Program-made: the position numbers and the translations under genes
Shown: positions 1 through 10,644 of the stretch, in pieces
Layout: the number at the start of each line of letters is the position of its first letter
How positions within the stretch are numbered: position 1 is the stretch's first letter
The notes under the pieces: model-generated
The model's database searches: none
What the model was told of the DNA's origin: nothing
The model's input: the letters and a program-made list of their open reading frames with translations, nothing else
NCBI GenBank assembly: GCA_050084985.1
Contig: JBITNC010000001.1
Location: forward strand, 42,842,001 to 42,906,000
DNA: 64,000 bases
DNA from: Nageia nagi
Taxonomy: Eukaryota > Pinophyta
Direction of reading: 5' to 3'

Positions 1-660
1 ATTAGTATCTTTAAATTCTCGTATTATAGGATTTTTAGAAATGAGTGAAAAGTTTGCAATATCTTCATTAACCATGAGATATGATGAAGAGCTATTTGAA
101 CTTAGTGGACTCCATGATTCAAACTCATCACTTCCATACCAAAAAAAAGACATTTTTTCTAAAACTTTATCAAATATTTCTTTAATCTATACCATGATCT
201 ACTCAATGTTGTAAAATAGATATTCATGTATTAATATATCTAACTCTATTTCACTTTGATTGGCCATCCATTCAAAAGTTTGAATTAGCTCGTCATATTC
301 AAGGTCTTTTGGTTCTAACTAGACCATTTTTATAGAAGGATTTTTTATTATTATATCTTGGATACCCTAGTCCTATTTTATCACTTGGTAGTTGATAATG
401 AATATCAATTTTGTATATAGATCCTTGTTTATATCGACCTAAATCATATCCTTTCCATTGACATCTATGAAAGTATCTTTGGGAAAAAGATATTATGAAA
501 GGTGATAAGTATTCTAATGAATTGTAAAATAACCCTTAATTGATTTTAGGTTTAAGAAATGGTGTTGTTTCTATACTATAGGACCTGGGTATACAAATAA
601 TGTTTGATTTAGCTTGCTTCCTAGTGGCACTAATTGCCCCACCACACTAGGTGATTCTTT
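1..660 (-). pseudogene. Tat-2 pol linker with G-patch-like motif
   Basis: This is minus-strand coding remnant of a Tat/Ogre-like Ty3/gypsy polyprotein, lying between protease and reverse transcriptase. Conceptual translation gives a glycine-rich segment containing GYDLGRYKQG and KIGLGYPRY (about 350-470), the G-patch-like motif common at this place in Tat/Ogre elements. The last readable stretch, NPIIREFKD, lines up with NPTMHEFKD of Tat-1 near 26430, so the window edge falls just before the RT domain. Several stop codons interrupt it. RT and everything 3' of it lie outside the window. Confidence 0.6.
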
Positions 661-663
661 AGG

Positions 664-1790
664 TCATCTAATATCTTGGGTGGAGGGAATATTGAATATT
701 ACATCATTGATATCATATTCCCCTATACCCAAATTGGATAAGTTTATTGTTACTAGATAGATATATGATAGTTTGTCTTTTGGATAGATATCTAATAATT
801 TTATCATAGCTTGTTGGTTTAGTTGGTCATTTTGTGACTTTGTTTTATAGAGTATCCCATGTTCCAATCCCACTAAGAATGATATAATGTACTCCCTATA
901 ATCATCCCATAGATTGATCTTGGTATTTTGAGGATGTTAATAAAATTTCTTTCTTTCTTTATTTAACATCATTACTTTGAATGAGATGTTTACTTGGGAT
1001 AAATATTTTGACAAGGAGGTTTTGTTTAATTTATCTAGCTTACAAGCTCTTTCTTCCCAAGATTCTTTTTCTTGTGGTGTGGAAGTTATTTTTGGTTGTA
1101 AGCCATTATCAACTTCTTAATGATCATTAATTAATTTAGGTTTATTAATAACTTGCTTATCTTTTGAGGGTGTATGATTATTTTTATTGACATTAATTAC
1201 CAATGGATCATTCTTAGGTATAAGTATCATGAAAAAATGAGTGGATGGTAAAGCTATATCATTAGGTAAATGATTAGCATTACAATATGAATACAAATTA
1301 TCATCTCTAAGTACACAATGAACTACTCCTTGATGATTATATTTCAAAAAATTATGATATGTTGATGAGACACATTACATGTCTTTGATCCAAGGTGTTC
1401 CTAAGAGAATATTATATTATGTTATATCTCCTTCAATTACTTGTAGTAATATTTGCATTGTATTTTATCTTACAATGATAGGTAATGAAATTGACCCTAC
1501 TATTGAACATAAAGAATCATTAAACACTTTTAGTTGGAGATATGGTGCACACATATGTGAAAAAGGATATATATAAATTCTTATATGCAGTTATTGAAAT
1601 AATATTGATAGTTGATCCTCCATAAACTAGAATACTTTTAAATATTTTTTCATCAATATTGGTTATAATATACAATGGTGGATCTGATCCTTGTATTCCT
1701 TTAGGATCCTTTAGTTCATGATCATAAAATATTATTATAGGTTTTTGACTTGTCTCAATATTTCCCATAAAGGTTGTGAAACTCTTAGGA
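664..1790 (-). pseudogene. Tat-2 aspartic protease and following linker
   Basis: This is a decayed retropepsin-like protease of the Tat-2 polyprotein. The catalytic motif, normally D-G-G/E-S, reads LVYGGSTINI near 1620-1650, so the catalytic aspartate is replaced by Tyr. Downstream residues matching the LLGRPWI-DM motif of Tat-1 are recognisable near 1390. The C-terminal linker (664-873) contains NLGIGEYDINDVIFNI, which matches DLGMGDYDVDDVIFNI of Tat-1 at 27020. The frame is broken by stops. Order and spacing match Tat-1, so this is a second copy of the same family. Confidence 0.65.
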
Positions 1791-2039
1791 TTATTAATAT
1801 CTATAATTGTTTATAATAGTTGATTCATAGCATCTCTATGATATTTGTATTGTTGTAACAATTCAAACAAGGATAACTTTACTTGTGAGCCATTTATCTA
1901 TTATTGTAAATAACCTTTTATAGAGACTTTAAGAGGTTGTGTTTTAGGTATGTGGGGTGGCATATGAATCTTGTATTATTGATTATTTGGTACACCATTT
2001 TGTCTCCCTTGTATCTTTTGTGCTCTTGTATAAACACCT

Positions 2040-4406
2040 ATCATTCCTATGAAATTTGAATCATCTTGGCTCCATTTATGTATTACTTGCTTTTCACTTC
2101 AATATAATGAGATGTTATTAGCTAGATGTTGTGGAAGTGGGTTTTGGTAAATTCCTAAGTTTTGATTGGGAAATGCAATAGGATTATCCACAACTAAATT
2201 CCCATTGTCAATTAAGTCTTGAATTATATTCTTTAAATTTTGGCATTTGTTTGTATCATGACCCTTCTGATGATGGTAATGAAATAATTCTTCTTCATTA
2301 TACCATCTACTTTCCTTACTTCTAAGGTTTTTTGGCCTTATTTTAGGCAAAGTAATTATTTGATGATCACATATTTTTCTCAAAATATCATAGAGAGATT
2401 ATGATAGAGGTGTATATTTCCTTCTAGGCTTAAAATCTTTTTTGATATTTTGAGATGATGATGGTTCCACATCTTTCACAATTGAGACTTTTTTTTACTA
2501 ATTATTTATTTTTTTGTTTTGTTTGATTTTTATTCTTAGTTAATATTCTCACATTTTAATCTTTATCTCTCAATATTGGATTTTAACTCTTTCAATAATG
2601 ATCACTTGAGAGATAGCTTCTTCAAAGGTTTTATGTTGTTGAATCAACAATGTACCAGCAATGGGTCTTAAGCAACTTTGATTGAATAACTTAACCAATT
2701 CTTCTTGTGGAAAAGTATAAGGCATACTTGTCAACACCACCCTCCATTGTCCAATGAAATTAGTAATAGATTCATATAAAAATTATTGTAATCTTATGAT
2801 ATCAATGATAGAGGTCTTAGTTTTGATGTTGATTTTGAAATGTTCTAGAAACAAATTTGCTAATTGAGAGAATGAGATGACACTTATTGTACCAATCCAT
2901 TACTTGTCTAGAAAGTGCCATAGAAAAGATGCGTAACATTAATACATAATCATTAGAAATCAAGTAACTTTAATATTTGAATTTTCTCAGATATTCTTTA
3001 GGATCTTATTTTCCTTTAAATGGTTCAATTTTTGGTATTTCAAACTTATAAGGAATCTCCTTCTTTGGAACACTAAGATGAATTGGTTCATTACAAATTG
3101 TATCATAAGAATATTTTTTATTTATATTGCATAGATAACCTTTTTTCTACTTCTTTTAATCTTTTGTATAAATCATCATCCACTTTTGTTATCTTCTCCA
3201 TTGGTTGATTACATGAATAGCCAGGGTATTCTTCATATCTTGGATATGCTTTTTCTATAAGATAGTTTACTTCTTCATATCCTTGATCAAGTTCATGTTA
3301 ATGTTTTGAGGGAGTTTTGCCTCATAATGTCCTTCACTATATTGTGGTATTGGTGGTGGAGGTTGATTAGGTGGTTTAGGAGGTGATTAATATCCTTATT
3401 TCCTAGCTTGTGGTGGAGGAAGATGATATCTTTGAAGTTCAACTTGTCTCTTTTTTAAAGAAATTGCTTTCTTTTTAGCAAAGTAAGGATCTTGATATCT
3501 ATACACTCCATAGTTATGAGGAGATAATGATTGTGCTCTAGATGGTGGTTTACTACTCACCTTTAAACCTTCACAACTTCTAACTTTACCTTGATGTTGA
3601 ATATTTGATATATTCATATTTTGCGACATATTTGTAATGAGTTGAATTGGAACTTGGTAGTGATATTGTTGTTGTTGTTGTTATAGTACACTCCCTTATT
3701 TATGAACATTTCTTTAAGGTGTAGGTTCTTTATTATGAGGATAGGGAGTTATTTCTTGCAACTTGAACCTCAGTAAGTTTGGCTAAGTTGGTTTTCCTTG
3801 GGTGATTTATTGAATTCTAGCCAAAAGAGATGAGGTTTTTAATCTTAAGATATGATAAGGATTTTCATATAGCTTAAATGAATATTGTATTTTAGGTATA
3901 GGAGTTTTAATATGTATAGATATCCTATCATTAAAATCCTCCATTTATATTGAAATTATAGAAGGTGAAGAATTCTCTCTTCTTAAGTAAGATTGAACTA
4001 AATGGCCATATGGAAAGTATCATGTAACATGATTATACTTAGGCATAAAAGGATCCCTTTCCATTATTGTATCAACTAATTGTACTCTTGAAGGAGACAC
4101 TTTCATTTCTTCATCATTAGGTGTTTCCTTCGCTATTGGTGATTTATCTTCCCTCAAATGTCTTCCATATGGAAAAAGACTATGTATATGGTGTGAGCAT
4201 GGAGGTATCCTTAGCTTTGTTAGACATTATCTAACATCTTGTAAATAATTGTCCAAAGGATCAACTTGTACCTCAACATTTTCATCTCGAGGTGTTTCTT
4301 TTGTCAAAAGAGCCTAACTAGATCTAAGGCCTCCTCTTTCTTCTGATCCATATTCATCCTAAGGCTCTTATTCTTGATGAGCTCTTTAAGAACAAGTTTG
4401 AACCAT
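2040..4406 (-). pseudogene. Tat-2 gag (nucleocapsid-type) remnant
   Basis: This is the Gag of Tat-2, the structural protein that packages element RNA. The inferred start is the minus ATG at 4406-4404 (MVQTCS), matching MVKTCS of Tat-1 at 31196. The C-terminal part is clearest: HYHHQKGHDTNKCQNLK followed by IIQDLIDNGNL near 2200-2290. This is the degenerate zinc-knuckle-like signature (H-GH-x-T-x3-C) and the IQDLI tail seen in plant Tat gags. A P/Q-rich stretch lies at about 3300-3700 and the gag core at about 2600-3000. Multiple stops and frameshifts make it non-functional. Nucleotide identity to Tat-1 gag is roughly three quarters by eye. Confidence 0.7.
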
Positions 4407-6137
4407 TATTTTTGTTATTTTTTATTTTATATATTCTTAATAGATAATAAAAGCATACAATCATCATATATATAAATAATAATTTTATGCACAAACATCC
4501 TATATGAACATTTATTTTTATGATGTGTTTATATTTTTATATTTTTTTAATCAATTTAACTAATATTTATTATGTGAATGATATGAATTGTGTGTTTTAC
4601 TCTTCTTAGTTTTCCTAACTTTATTTTGTCTAATCAAGTATTTAATCAATGTAGGCTAGTAATGCTAAGAGGCTAGCTATGGCTAAGTCACAACTTGGTA
4701 CTTAAGGTGGTCCCCTTAGTGCAATGGGGCTTAAGGAATGTCATTTAGATCTATATTGATGATTAAATCCAAGTATATTCCCTTTTTATATCATCCACTG
4801 AGAAGTAATGACTTCTAACTTATGAACCCAGTATTCATCTTCAAGTTTTGGCTCTAAGGCTTATTGCATTTTGTTAGTGGGTAGATAAGAATGTAAGAAT
4901 TAATGATTGGTAATGACATACAACTCATTGATATTAATTTTATAAGGCTTATAATTATGTAATTAATAAATCAAAATGTGTATGAATGTAAACTCTAACC
5001 CTCCCAATCAAACATGTCCATTAATTAAAGTTTTTAACTTGATTCAAACAATGTTTTAGTTAGTATATGTTAATCTAACCCCATGAAATTCATCACCAAA
5101 TTATTGAGGTTCTTTAACCAACTTTTTAAATGAGGTTCATTCACTATTCTAGCAATGGAAGTAATTTAGTGTGATTCATTTCCTCTTCTTACAAGTAAGA
5201 AGTCTTTACTATGTATGTAAATTAATTAAGTGTAGGTTTTTACCCCCTCTTAGAGTCACATCAACCCTTAATCATATCTCAACATGGTAAGGGAAGATAA
5301 TTAAGCATATTAATGTGGGTATAAATTTTAAACCAAATGAAAATTCATTACCCCTCTTACTTAACTTTTCTAATCACTTCAGATCACCATAGGTGTAAAA
5401 GTAAGATCATACTTTGTTAAATAAAAATAATTTAGTGTGAATGCACTTACCAAATTCATTAACCATTTAATGCACTATTCTACCATTAACCTATTTCATT
5501 TACCTTATATTCATTCCTCATTTAATTTAAATTCATTAAATCTTTCCAAATGTAAAATTATTGATTTAATTATGTGATGATGTGAAAGAAATAAAGGTTC
5601 ATTTACTCTTTTTTTATAAAATCCATTCTAATCATCTAAGATCACTTTTAGCATAAAGGGAGAGCATAAGTGTATATAATATAAAAAGTTCTTAGGTGAA
5701 GTGCTTTGCAATGATCCCTACCCAAAAAATAAGTAAATTAAACCTTAGAGCTTAATGAATGATATTATTAAATGCATTTCTATATTTAACTTTATCCACC
5801 CTTTCCTATATGTAATCTGAGCAAAGGGATCATAAATAGAATGTTCATTCCCATTTTCATCTTATATTCCTACATTGCACTTGTTGTATTGATAAACATT
5901 GGGGATTCTTCCTCTATTTAACAAATGCTAGCATTCTATTCTAATCATTGATGTCCCAAGCCAATCACTGGTGTCCCATACCAAATCATTGGCAACTTTG
6001 TCAATGATCCTAAAAAAGATATAGAACAATGAAAAACTTTAATAAAAAATTGAACCATAACATACAAAATAAATAAAATATTGTAAAAATAACTAGGAAC
6101 CCCATATGCTCAATCATTGATGTTGTTTGTATGCGAG
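4407..6137 (-). other. Tat-2 5' leader, non-coding
   Basis: This stretch lies between the gag start and the PBS of Tat-2. I see no supportable gene. It aligns with the Tat-1 leader (31197-32725): both contain blocks such as TGGTCC-CTTAGTGCAATG and CAAGTTTTGGCTCTAAG. It is AT-rich with many short repeats, including several ATCATTGG-type motifs at 5935-6005. Confidence 0.6.
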
Positions 6138-6155
6138 GCCATCCTTATAGAACTA
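6138..6155 (-). other. Tat-2 primer-binding site (decayed)
   Basis: On the minus strand this reads approximately TAGTTCTATAAGGATGGC and aligns with the better preserved Tat-1 PBS TGGTGCTAGAAGGAGGGC, three bases after the LTR end. It marks the junction of the Tat-2 5' LTR and its leader. Confidence 0.5.
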
Positions 6156-6158
6156 AAA

Positions 6159-6622
6159 TGTTGACCCAAAAAAGGAACTTGTTAGCAAATAAGATAAATA
6201 TACATTAAATACCAATTTGTATTTTATTACTCTCTTGAGTAACCTCATATGTTACAAAATAAATCTCTAGATTCATAGCCTTGCTTGAAGGGCTTTTATA
6301 AAATTATATTTCAGAGCCTCCTTGGACTTTTATGGAGTCATCGATGATTAGGATGTAGTTGATGGTTTCTAACTTTAATCACTAGTGTCTGAGCTCAATC
6401 ATTGGTGTTTTTGATACTAGAGCTAACTTTGGATGATTTTTCTCTTTTATTTCATTTTTAGCTCTAGTCCTTGATCTTTTCTGGTTCTTTTTTACTATTC
6501 CTTTAGTGTTTCCCATCATAGCACCTATGGGTCTTATACACATGTGAAAATAACCTAACAAATGTACCTATTCATATAAAAAACATTATACATTGAATCA
6601 AAACATATGTGAACAAGTGTAT
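6159..6622 (-). repeat. Tat-2 5' LTR, inner part (split by Tat-1)
   Basis: This is the inner part of the Tat-2 5' LTR. It begins (plus orientation) TGTTGACCC just after the PBS and stops at the TGTAT target site where Tat-1 inserted. The missing outer part is at 33699-34145. The two parts total about 911 bp, close to the 944 and 947 bp of the Tat-1 LTRs. A block around 6520-6580 (CACATGTGAAAA...AATGTACC) recurs in the other Tat LTR at 63550-63600. Confidence 0.75.
6618..6622. repeat. Target-site duplication of Tat-1 (left)
   Basis: TGTAT precedes the Tat-1 LTR end here and is repeated at 33694-33698 immediately after the other LTR, as expected for integrase-mediated insertion. Confidence 0.85.
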
Positions 6623-6782
6623 TATCAGCCATAAAAATAACTTGTACATAAATAAATGAATAATATTAAAACCAATATTGATTCTATTGATTTTTTGATA
6701 GACCTTCATGTTTTACAATTTATGGATACCCTAATTTCTTACCTTAAGAAAGGGCTTTTGTTACAATGTAATGTATATGTTC
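6623..6782 (-). repeat. Tat-1 3' LTR, first part
   Basis: This part begins TATCAGCCATAAAAATAAC and aligns with 32747 onwards. It is interrupted by the copia element and resumes at 15892. The LTR therefore ends TGATA on the element strand rather than the usual CA. Confidence 0.85.
6778..6782. repeat. Target-site duplication of the copia element (left)
   Basis: TGTTC directly precedes the 5' LTR and is repeated exactly at 15887-15891 after the 3' LTR. Confidence 0.9.
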
Positions 6783-6834
6783 TGTTAGAATTTGTAATGA
6801 AATATTGTGAATATCTAGACTCCTTGTAAATTCA

Positions 6835-6875
6835 ATTAATCACTTAAGGGTATGTAGATACCTTAAGTGATTAAT
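6835..6875 (+). repeat. Inverted repeat in copia A U3
   Basis: Two 15-bp arms (ATTAATCACTTAAGG and CCTTAAGTGATTAAT) are separated by 11 bases. With one bulged G the pairing extends three more bases. It is identical in the 3' LTR (15450-15490). Confidence 0.85.
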
Positions 6876-7005
6876 AGAATTCTTTAATATGTAGACTTTG
6901 ACTTTACCAAAGTGGGTAGTTGGTAGGTTGAAGTTTGGTGATAAATTTAATGTAACCCTAACCTTACCCTTGGGTTAAAGGAAGGTTAGGGAGGTGCTCT
7001 CAACC

Positions 7006-7014
7006 TATAAATAG
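7006..7014 (+). promoter_or_regulatory. Copia A TATA box
   Basis: TATAAATAG lies in a GC-richer context (CAACC before, AGGGCC after), about 224 bases into the LTR, as expected for the U3/R promoter. The same sequence occurs in the 3' LTR at 15621-15629. Confidence 0.75.
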
Positions 7015-7271
7015 AGGGCCTCTCCTCATGTAAACATATCTAAGTTTTGAGTAAGATTACTCTACTTGGTTGTGTAGGAGAGAGCTAGAGAATAGTTGTA
7101 AGAGAGATATAGATTTGAGAATAAGAGAACTAGTTGTGGATGTACTCCCAAGGAGGGAGGAACCACATTATATTGATGTGTTATCTTGAGTGATTGTGTT
7201 ATCTTGTGTACACTTGAGTTTCCTAGTCTAAGGTCCTAAAGGATTTGTTTAGATCTAGTTCAAATCCTTCA

Positions 7272-7435
7272 ATTAGATTTGAGAATAAGAGAACTAGTTG
7301 TGGATGTACTCCCAAGGAGGGAGGAACCACATTATATTGATGTGTTATCTTGAGTGATTGTGTTATCTTGTGTACACTTGAGTTTCTTAGTCTAAGTTCC
7401 TAAAGGATTTGTTTAGATCTAGTTCAAATCCTTCA
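7272..7435 (+). repeat. Tandem partial copy of the LTR 3' end
   Basis: The last part of the 5' LTR is repeated in tandem with a 164-bp period (about 7111-7274 against 7275-7438). The copy runs through CAAATCCTTCAATT and differs at about two positions (TCTTAG for TCCTAG, AGTTCC for AGGTCC). It lies between the true LTR end and the PBS and is absent after the 3' LTR. Confidence 0.9.
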
Positions 7436-7437
7436 AT

Positions 7438-7450
7438 TGGCATCAGAGCC
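7438..7450 (+). other. Copia A primer-binding site
   Basis: TGGCATCAGAGCC differs by one base from the canonical plant copia PBS TGGTATCAGAGCC, complementary to the 3' end of initiator tRNA-Met. Confidence 0.85.
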
Positions 7451-8094
7451 TTGTTGTGGAAGCTCTTTTGATGTGGAAGCTACATCTTGGAAGTGCTTCA
7501 TCCTTCTCAAATTTGGAGATCTTAATCCTAATCTTCATTGTGAGGTAAAAGGTTTGCAAAGGTATAACCTTCTATCCTTCTTTAACTAAGTTCATTATGA
7601 TACTAATCTTTTGTATGATTATGCTAGCTCAATGTCTTAGCAATACCATAATATATTTTTGCTATTCTCTTCTTACTAACAATATTTTATGTTAGTAATC
7701 TATTTTTAATGTACAAAGAAAATGTTTTTTCTTTTGAGCAAAAATATATTATGATAGCATCTTATTGAAAAGATTTTTTACAATAGTCTTTTGTGAAAAA
7801 TATCAAAAAAAAAGAGGAAGGTGCAATTTTTTTACATATTTTATTGTTAAAATAAAGTGGAGGACTTTATTTACAAGTTTTTTGAAATATTTACATAATT
7901 TCTAGAGGTAATTATTTAAAATTTAAAGCAAATATGGGGATATTTGCCCTCTCTCATTTTTTTGAAATAGAAGTCTTTACAAGTTCTTTGAAATATTTAC
8001 AATATTTTTTAGTTTTACAAAATTGAAAGTTTCAATTTTTTGAAAAATTGTTGAGGGCCACGTCAGCACCCCTGGTCTCACGGCTGCTACAAAA
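7451..8094 (+). other. Copia A leader, non-coding
   Basis: AT-rich leader with no supportable gene. It contains oligo-T/A tracts around 7690-8040, including a repeated segment with CAAGTTCTTTGAAATATTTAC. The last part (about 7980-8060) may be the 3' end of the SINE-like unit read on the minus strand. Confidence 0.5.
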
Positions 8095-8168
8095 TGTAAG
8101 CACGTAGGAGTCAAACCCGTGACCATGTGGTTCAAAGCCATGCACTCTACTGACTGAGCTATGATGGT
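8095..8168 (-). repeat. tRNA-like SINE head (tRNA-Lys-like pseudo-tRNA)
   Basis: The minus strand reads ATAGCTCAGTCAGTAGAG (box A type) and, 25 bases later, GGTCACGGGTTTGACTCC (box B type), like a tRNA-Lys body. The anticodon-loop position reads CTTTGAA. The acceptor and T stems do not pair properly (two mismatches in the T stem, no acceptor 3' strand), so it is not a working tRNA. The downstream unrelated sequence running towards an A/T-rich end suggests a tRNA-derived SINE inserted in reverse within the copia leader. A tRNA pseudogene is the alternative. Confidence 0.5.
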
Positions 8169-8345
8169 TGCTATGTCTGACCTACCTATCATTCCATCCT
8201 ACCTTGCTATTTCGTTCCACCTGGGCTACACCATCGATCTCCCTCTTCTCACCCTCTGTCTCCGTGAGCGATAGTCTCCCTCACACGCACCTACAGTCTG
8301 ACTTCACCGCAACCTCCTCCCAATCGATGACCTCCTCTTGTGACT

Positions 8346-8960
8346 GCCTCCTCCTCCTGTTTGATAACATGCAGGATGCAAACATAGTTCTTTAGACTGT
8401 ATATGATTACAGGATATGCCCGAGATGCAGATGTCATTTCCTGCAATGACATGATCACAAGCTCTACCCACACTGGTGCTCGTAGCTTGGCTCTTGTCTT
8501 CTAGATGTGGGTGCATGTTCTGTTCTGTGTCCTGCAATGATCGTAGGATTTGCACAAATAGTAGGGAAGCACACGAATTGCTTGACAAGATGCACGATGC
8601 AAACACCGTTGTGTGGACTGAAATGATCACAGGATCTGCACGTTGGTGTAGGCCCATGAAGTTTTCGACTGTATGACTGAAAGACTCTTTAAAAACCGGA
8701 TTTCTATCACATGTGTAGTTGTGAATGCCATGGTAGACATGTATGCCAAACTTAAAGCATAGGGAAGTCACGTGAAGCTCACATGATGGCCTTCTCCCTC
8801 GCATGCACTAACTCCCTCCTCCCTCACCAGCTCCCAACCTGCGCTCTATCTCCACGCGAGTTGTTTAACTACGTGGTTCAGATATAGTTTCATGGCATGC
8901 AATGATCGCAGGATGTGCACAAAATGGCTTTCCTGAAAAGGCTCAAGAGCTTTGTACGCA
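8346..8960 (+). pseudogene. PPR gene fragment captured in the copia A leader
   Basis: Plus-strand translation, hopping between frames, gives a chain of pentatricopeptide repeats of the PLS kind found in organelle RNA-editing and processing factors. Recognisable pieces are LFDNMQDANIVL then MITGYARDADVISCNDM (8350-8500), AMIVGFAQ and AHELLDKMHDANTVVW (8530-8620), AHEVFDCMTER (8660-8690), VVVNAMVDMYAKLKA (8716-8760) and SWHAMIAGCAQNGFPEKA (8888-8945). NAMVDMYAK and WxAMIAGxAQNG are diagnostic of plant PPR proteins. At least three frameshifts and two stops show it is dead. Local GC is clearly higher than in the flanks, which fits capture of host coding sequence by the retrotransposon. Confidence 0.8.
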
Positions 8961-10644
8961 TAATTGTCACATGTAAAGCCAAACTTTGTAATCTTTGCAC
9001 GGCCTTCCATGCAGCCTCCTCCACCATGCGCAAAATGCTCCTGCACTCTCCTTCCTCTCCTTTTGCACTCCTCCTCTTAGTTGTCAGCCTCCTAGTGGTT
9101 CAGCCATACACTCCTCTTCCTCCCCAACACCTCCATAGCCTGTCCTCTAAATGCCTTCATGCAGGTCATCCTCCTTCACACGGTCAAGGTTGATGGCTGC
9201 CACCTTCTTGCAAGTCTTCTTAGTCTTTTTCATGCACTTAAATGCATTAAGTTCATTTAGTTGACTCCTTGCATTTTTGTTCTTCCCAAAGCAACGTATG
9301 CTTTTCTTGGTGGAAGAAACATGGGAGTCATATTTTACAACTACCATGCATTTAATTGTTTATTGACTTAGGAGTATTTTTTTTAGTGCTTAAAATAGGA
9401 GAAGCATTACAAATTGGGGTATGGGTCTCCTATTACCACTTGCACACTTATTCTTCTTAGGCATTTTTTTTACTTGCTTCCAAGTCAATTGCTCCCATTA
9501 AATGCCCTTAGGAGTACTTAGACTATTTCTAATATTCTCCTCCACATTGCATGTTTAATTTAAGTGCATATGCAATCTCTCAGCATAGTTACAAGGGATA
9601 ACACTTTAAGTAAAAAGGGGGGATAGTATAAATTTTTACTTAAATTTTATCTAGATGTTGCATGCTAGACTTATGATGCATGTATCTTGTTTGAAGAATA
9701 AAACATGCTTAGGACTTAAATTTTTAAGTCATGATACAATGCATGTTATGAATTAAATACTAAGTATGCTTAGGACTTAAATTTTTAATGCATGATGCAT
9801 GCTTACTTAAATTTTTAAGTCATGATACAATGCATGTTATGAATTAAATACTAAGTAGGACTTAGTTCTTTGTTTAATTCATTAAGTGCTTGAATAAATT
9901 GAGAAAAATATGAAAAATGTAAAAGTCCTTTAGGGGTTAGAACAAAACCCATTGGACTCAATTTTTGGCCTCTTAAGGTTTCAAGTTTGTGTGGATGGAG
10001 TATTTTCACTTTACTTTATATTTTTTGCACATTTGCTTATACTTGTAATATGCAAAAATTTGGAAAGTAACCCCTAAAATGAATACATCCGCACGTATTT
10101 TCCACAACATGACTTGTTTGGGGAGCCATGAGGTGAGGACAGGGCAGACTGGAGCCCTTTTTAGTCCGAAGAACCAAGTGGTGGTAAGTCCATCTTAATT
10201 GCCCCTAAGACCTCTGTTGGATTGGACATAACTCTATTAGGTGGATAGGCATGTGTGTAGTGATACCACATGTCCGCACGTCCATTCAGGGATTATCCTG
10301 ATAACCTAGGAGGAAAACTGAAACCCTTAATCAAGATAATTAAAATGGCCGGTCCAAGATATGTTGGATCCTTGGAAAATAGTAGGTACTTCTCCTTGTG
10401 AGAGTATATCACTAACCAAGGTGAACTGGTTGAGGACTGGTAGTACCTGGGCTCCACCTTGCGGGCATCCAGGTGAAGGCCTAATTCTATACAAGAAAAC
10501 AACCCCAACTTTATCCTTCTATGGATCGTGGTTAATGAGTTTACACATGTGGGACATGTTTGCTTATTAGATGTTTTATATGTATAGATGGAAAAATTGT
10601 AAAAGTTTACATTCTTATTGCATATTTATTTGTTTTTTGTAGCA
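8961..10644 (+). other. Copia A leader, distal part
   Basis: No supportable gene. The first part (to about 9200) is C/T-rich and GC-richer and may be more of the captured host gene. The rest is AT-rich with a direct repeat at 9714-9857 and, at 10090-10560, a moderately GC-rich stretch upstream of gag. The gag start was chosen at 10645 because the frame from there is open apart from one stop and starts like copia gag. Confidence 0.5.
9714..9857 (+). repeat. Direct repeat in copia A leader
   Basis: A 53-bp unit starting ACTTAAATTTTTAAGTCATG and ending ACTAAGTA occurs at 9714-9766 and again at 9805-9857, 91 bp apart. Each copy starts with a small dyad (ACTTAAA/TTTAAGT). Confidence 0.85.

Larger units (their letters stand above)
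6783..7271 (+). repeat. Copia A 5' LTR
   Basis: This is a 489-bp LTR starting TGTTAGAATTTG and ending AAATCCTTCA. It differs from the 3' LTR at three sites (in GGTTAGGGAGG, AGTAAGATTAC and GAGATATAG). U3 holds a long inverted repeat and a TATA box. Confidence 0.95.

Noticed and set aside
8095-8168. Functional tRNA gene.
   Set aside because: Acceptor strands do not pair and the T stem has two mismatches, so only a pseudo-tRNA or SINE head is supportable.
8304-8804. 166-codon open frame on the minus strand.
   Set aside because: It is the antisense shadow of the PPR fragment; composition is GC-skewed and no motif is recognisable, whereas the plus strand gives PPR repeats.
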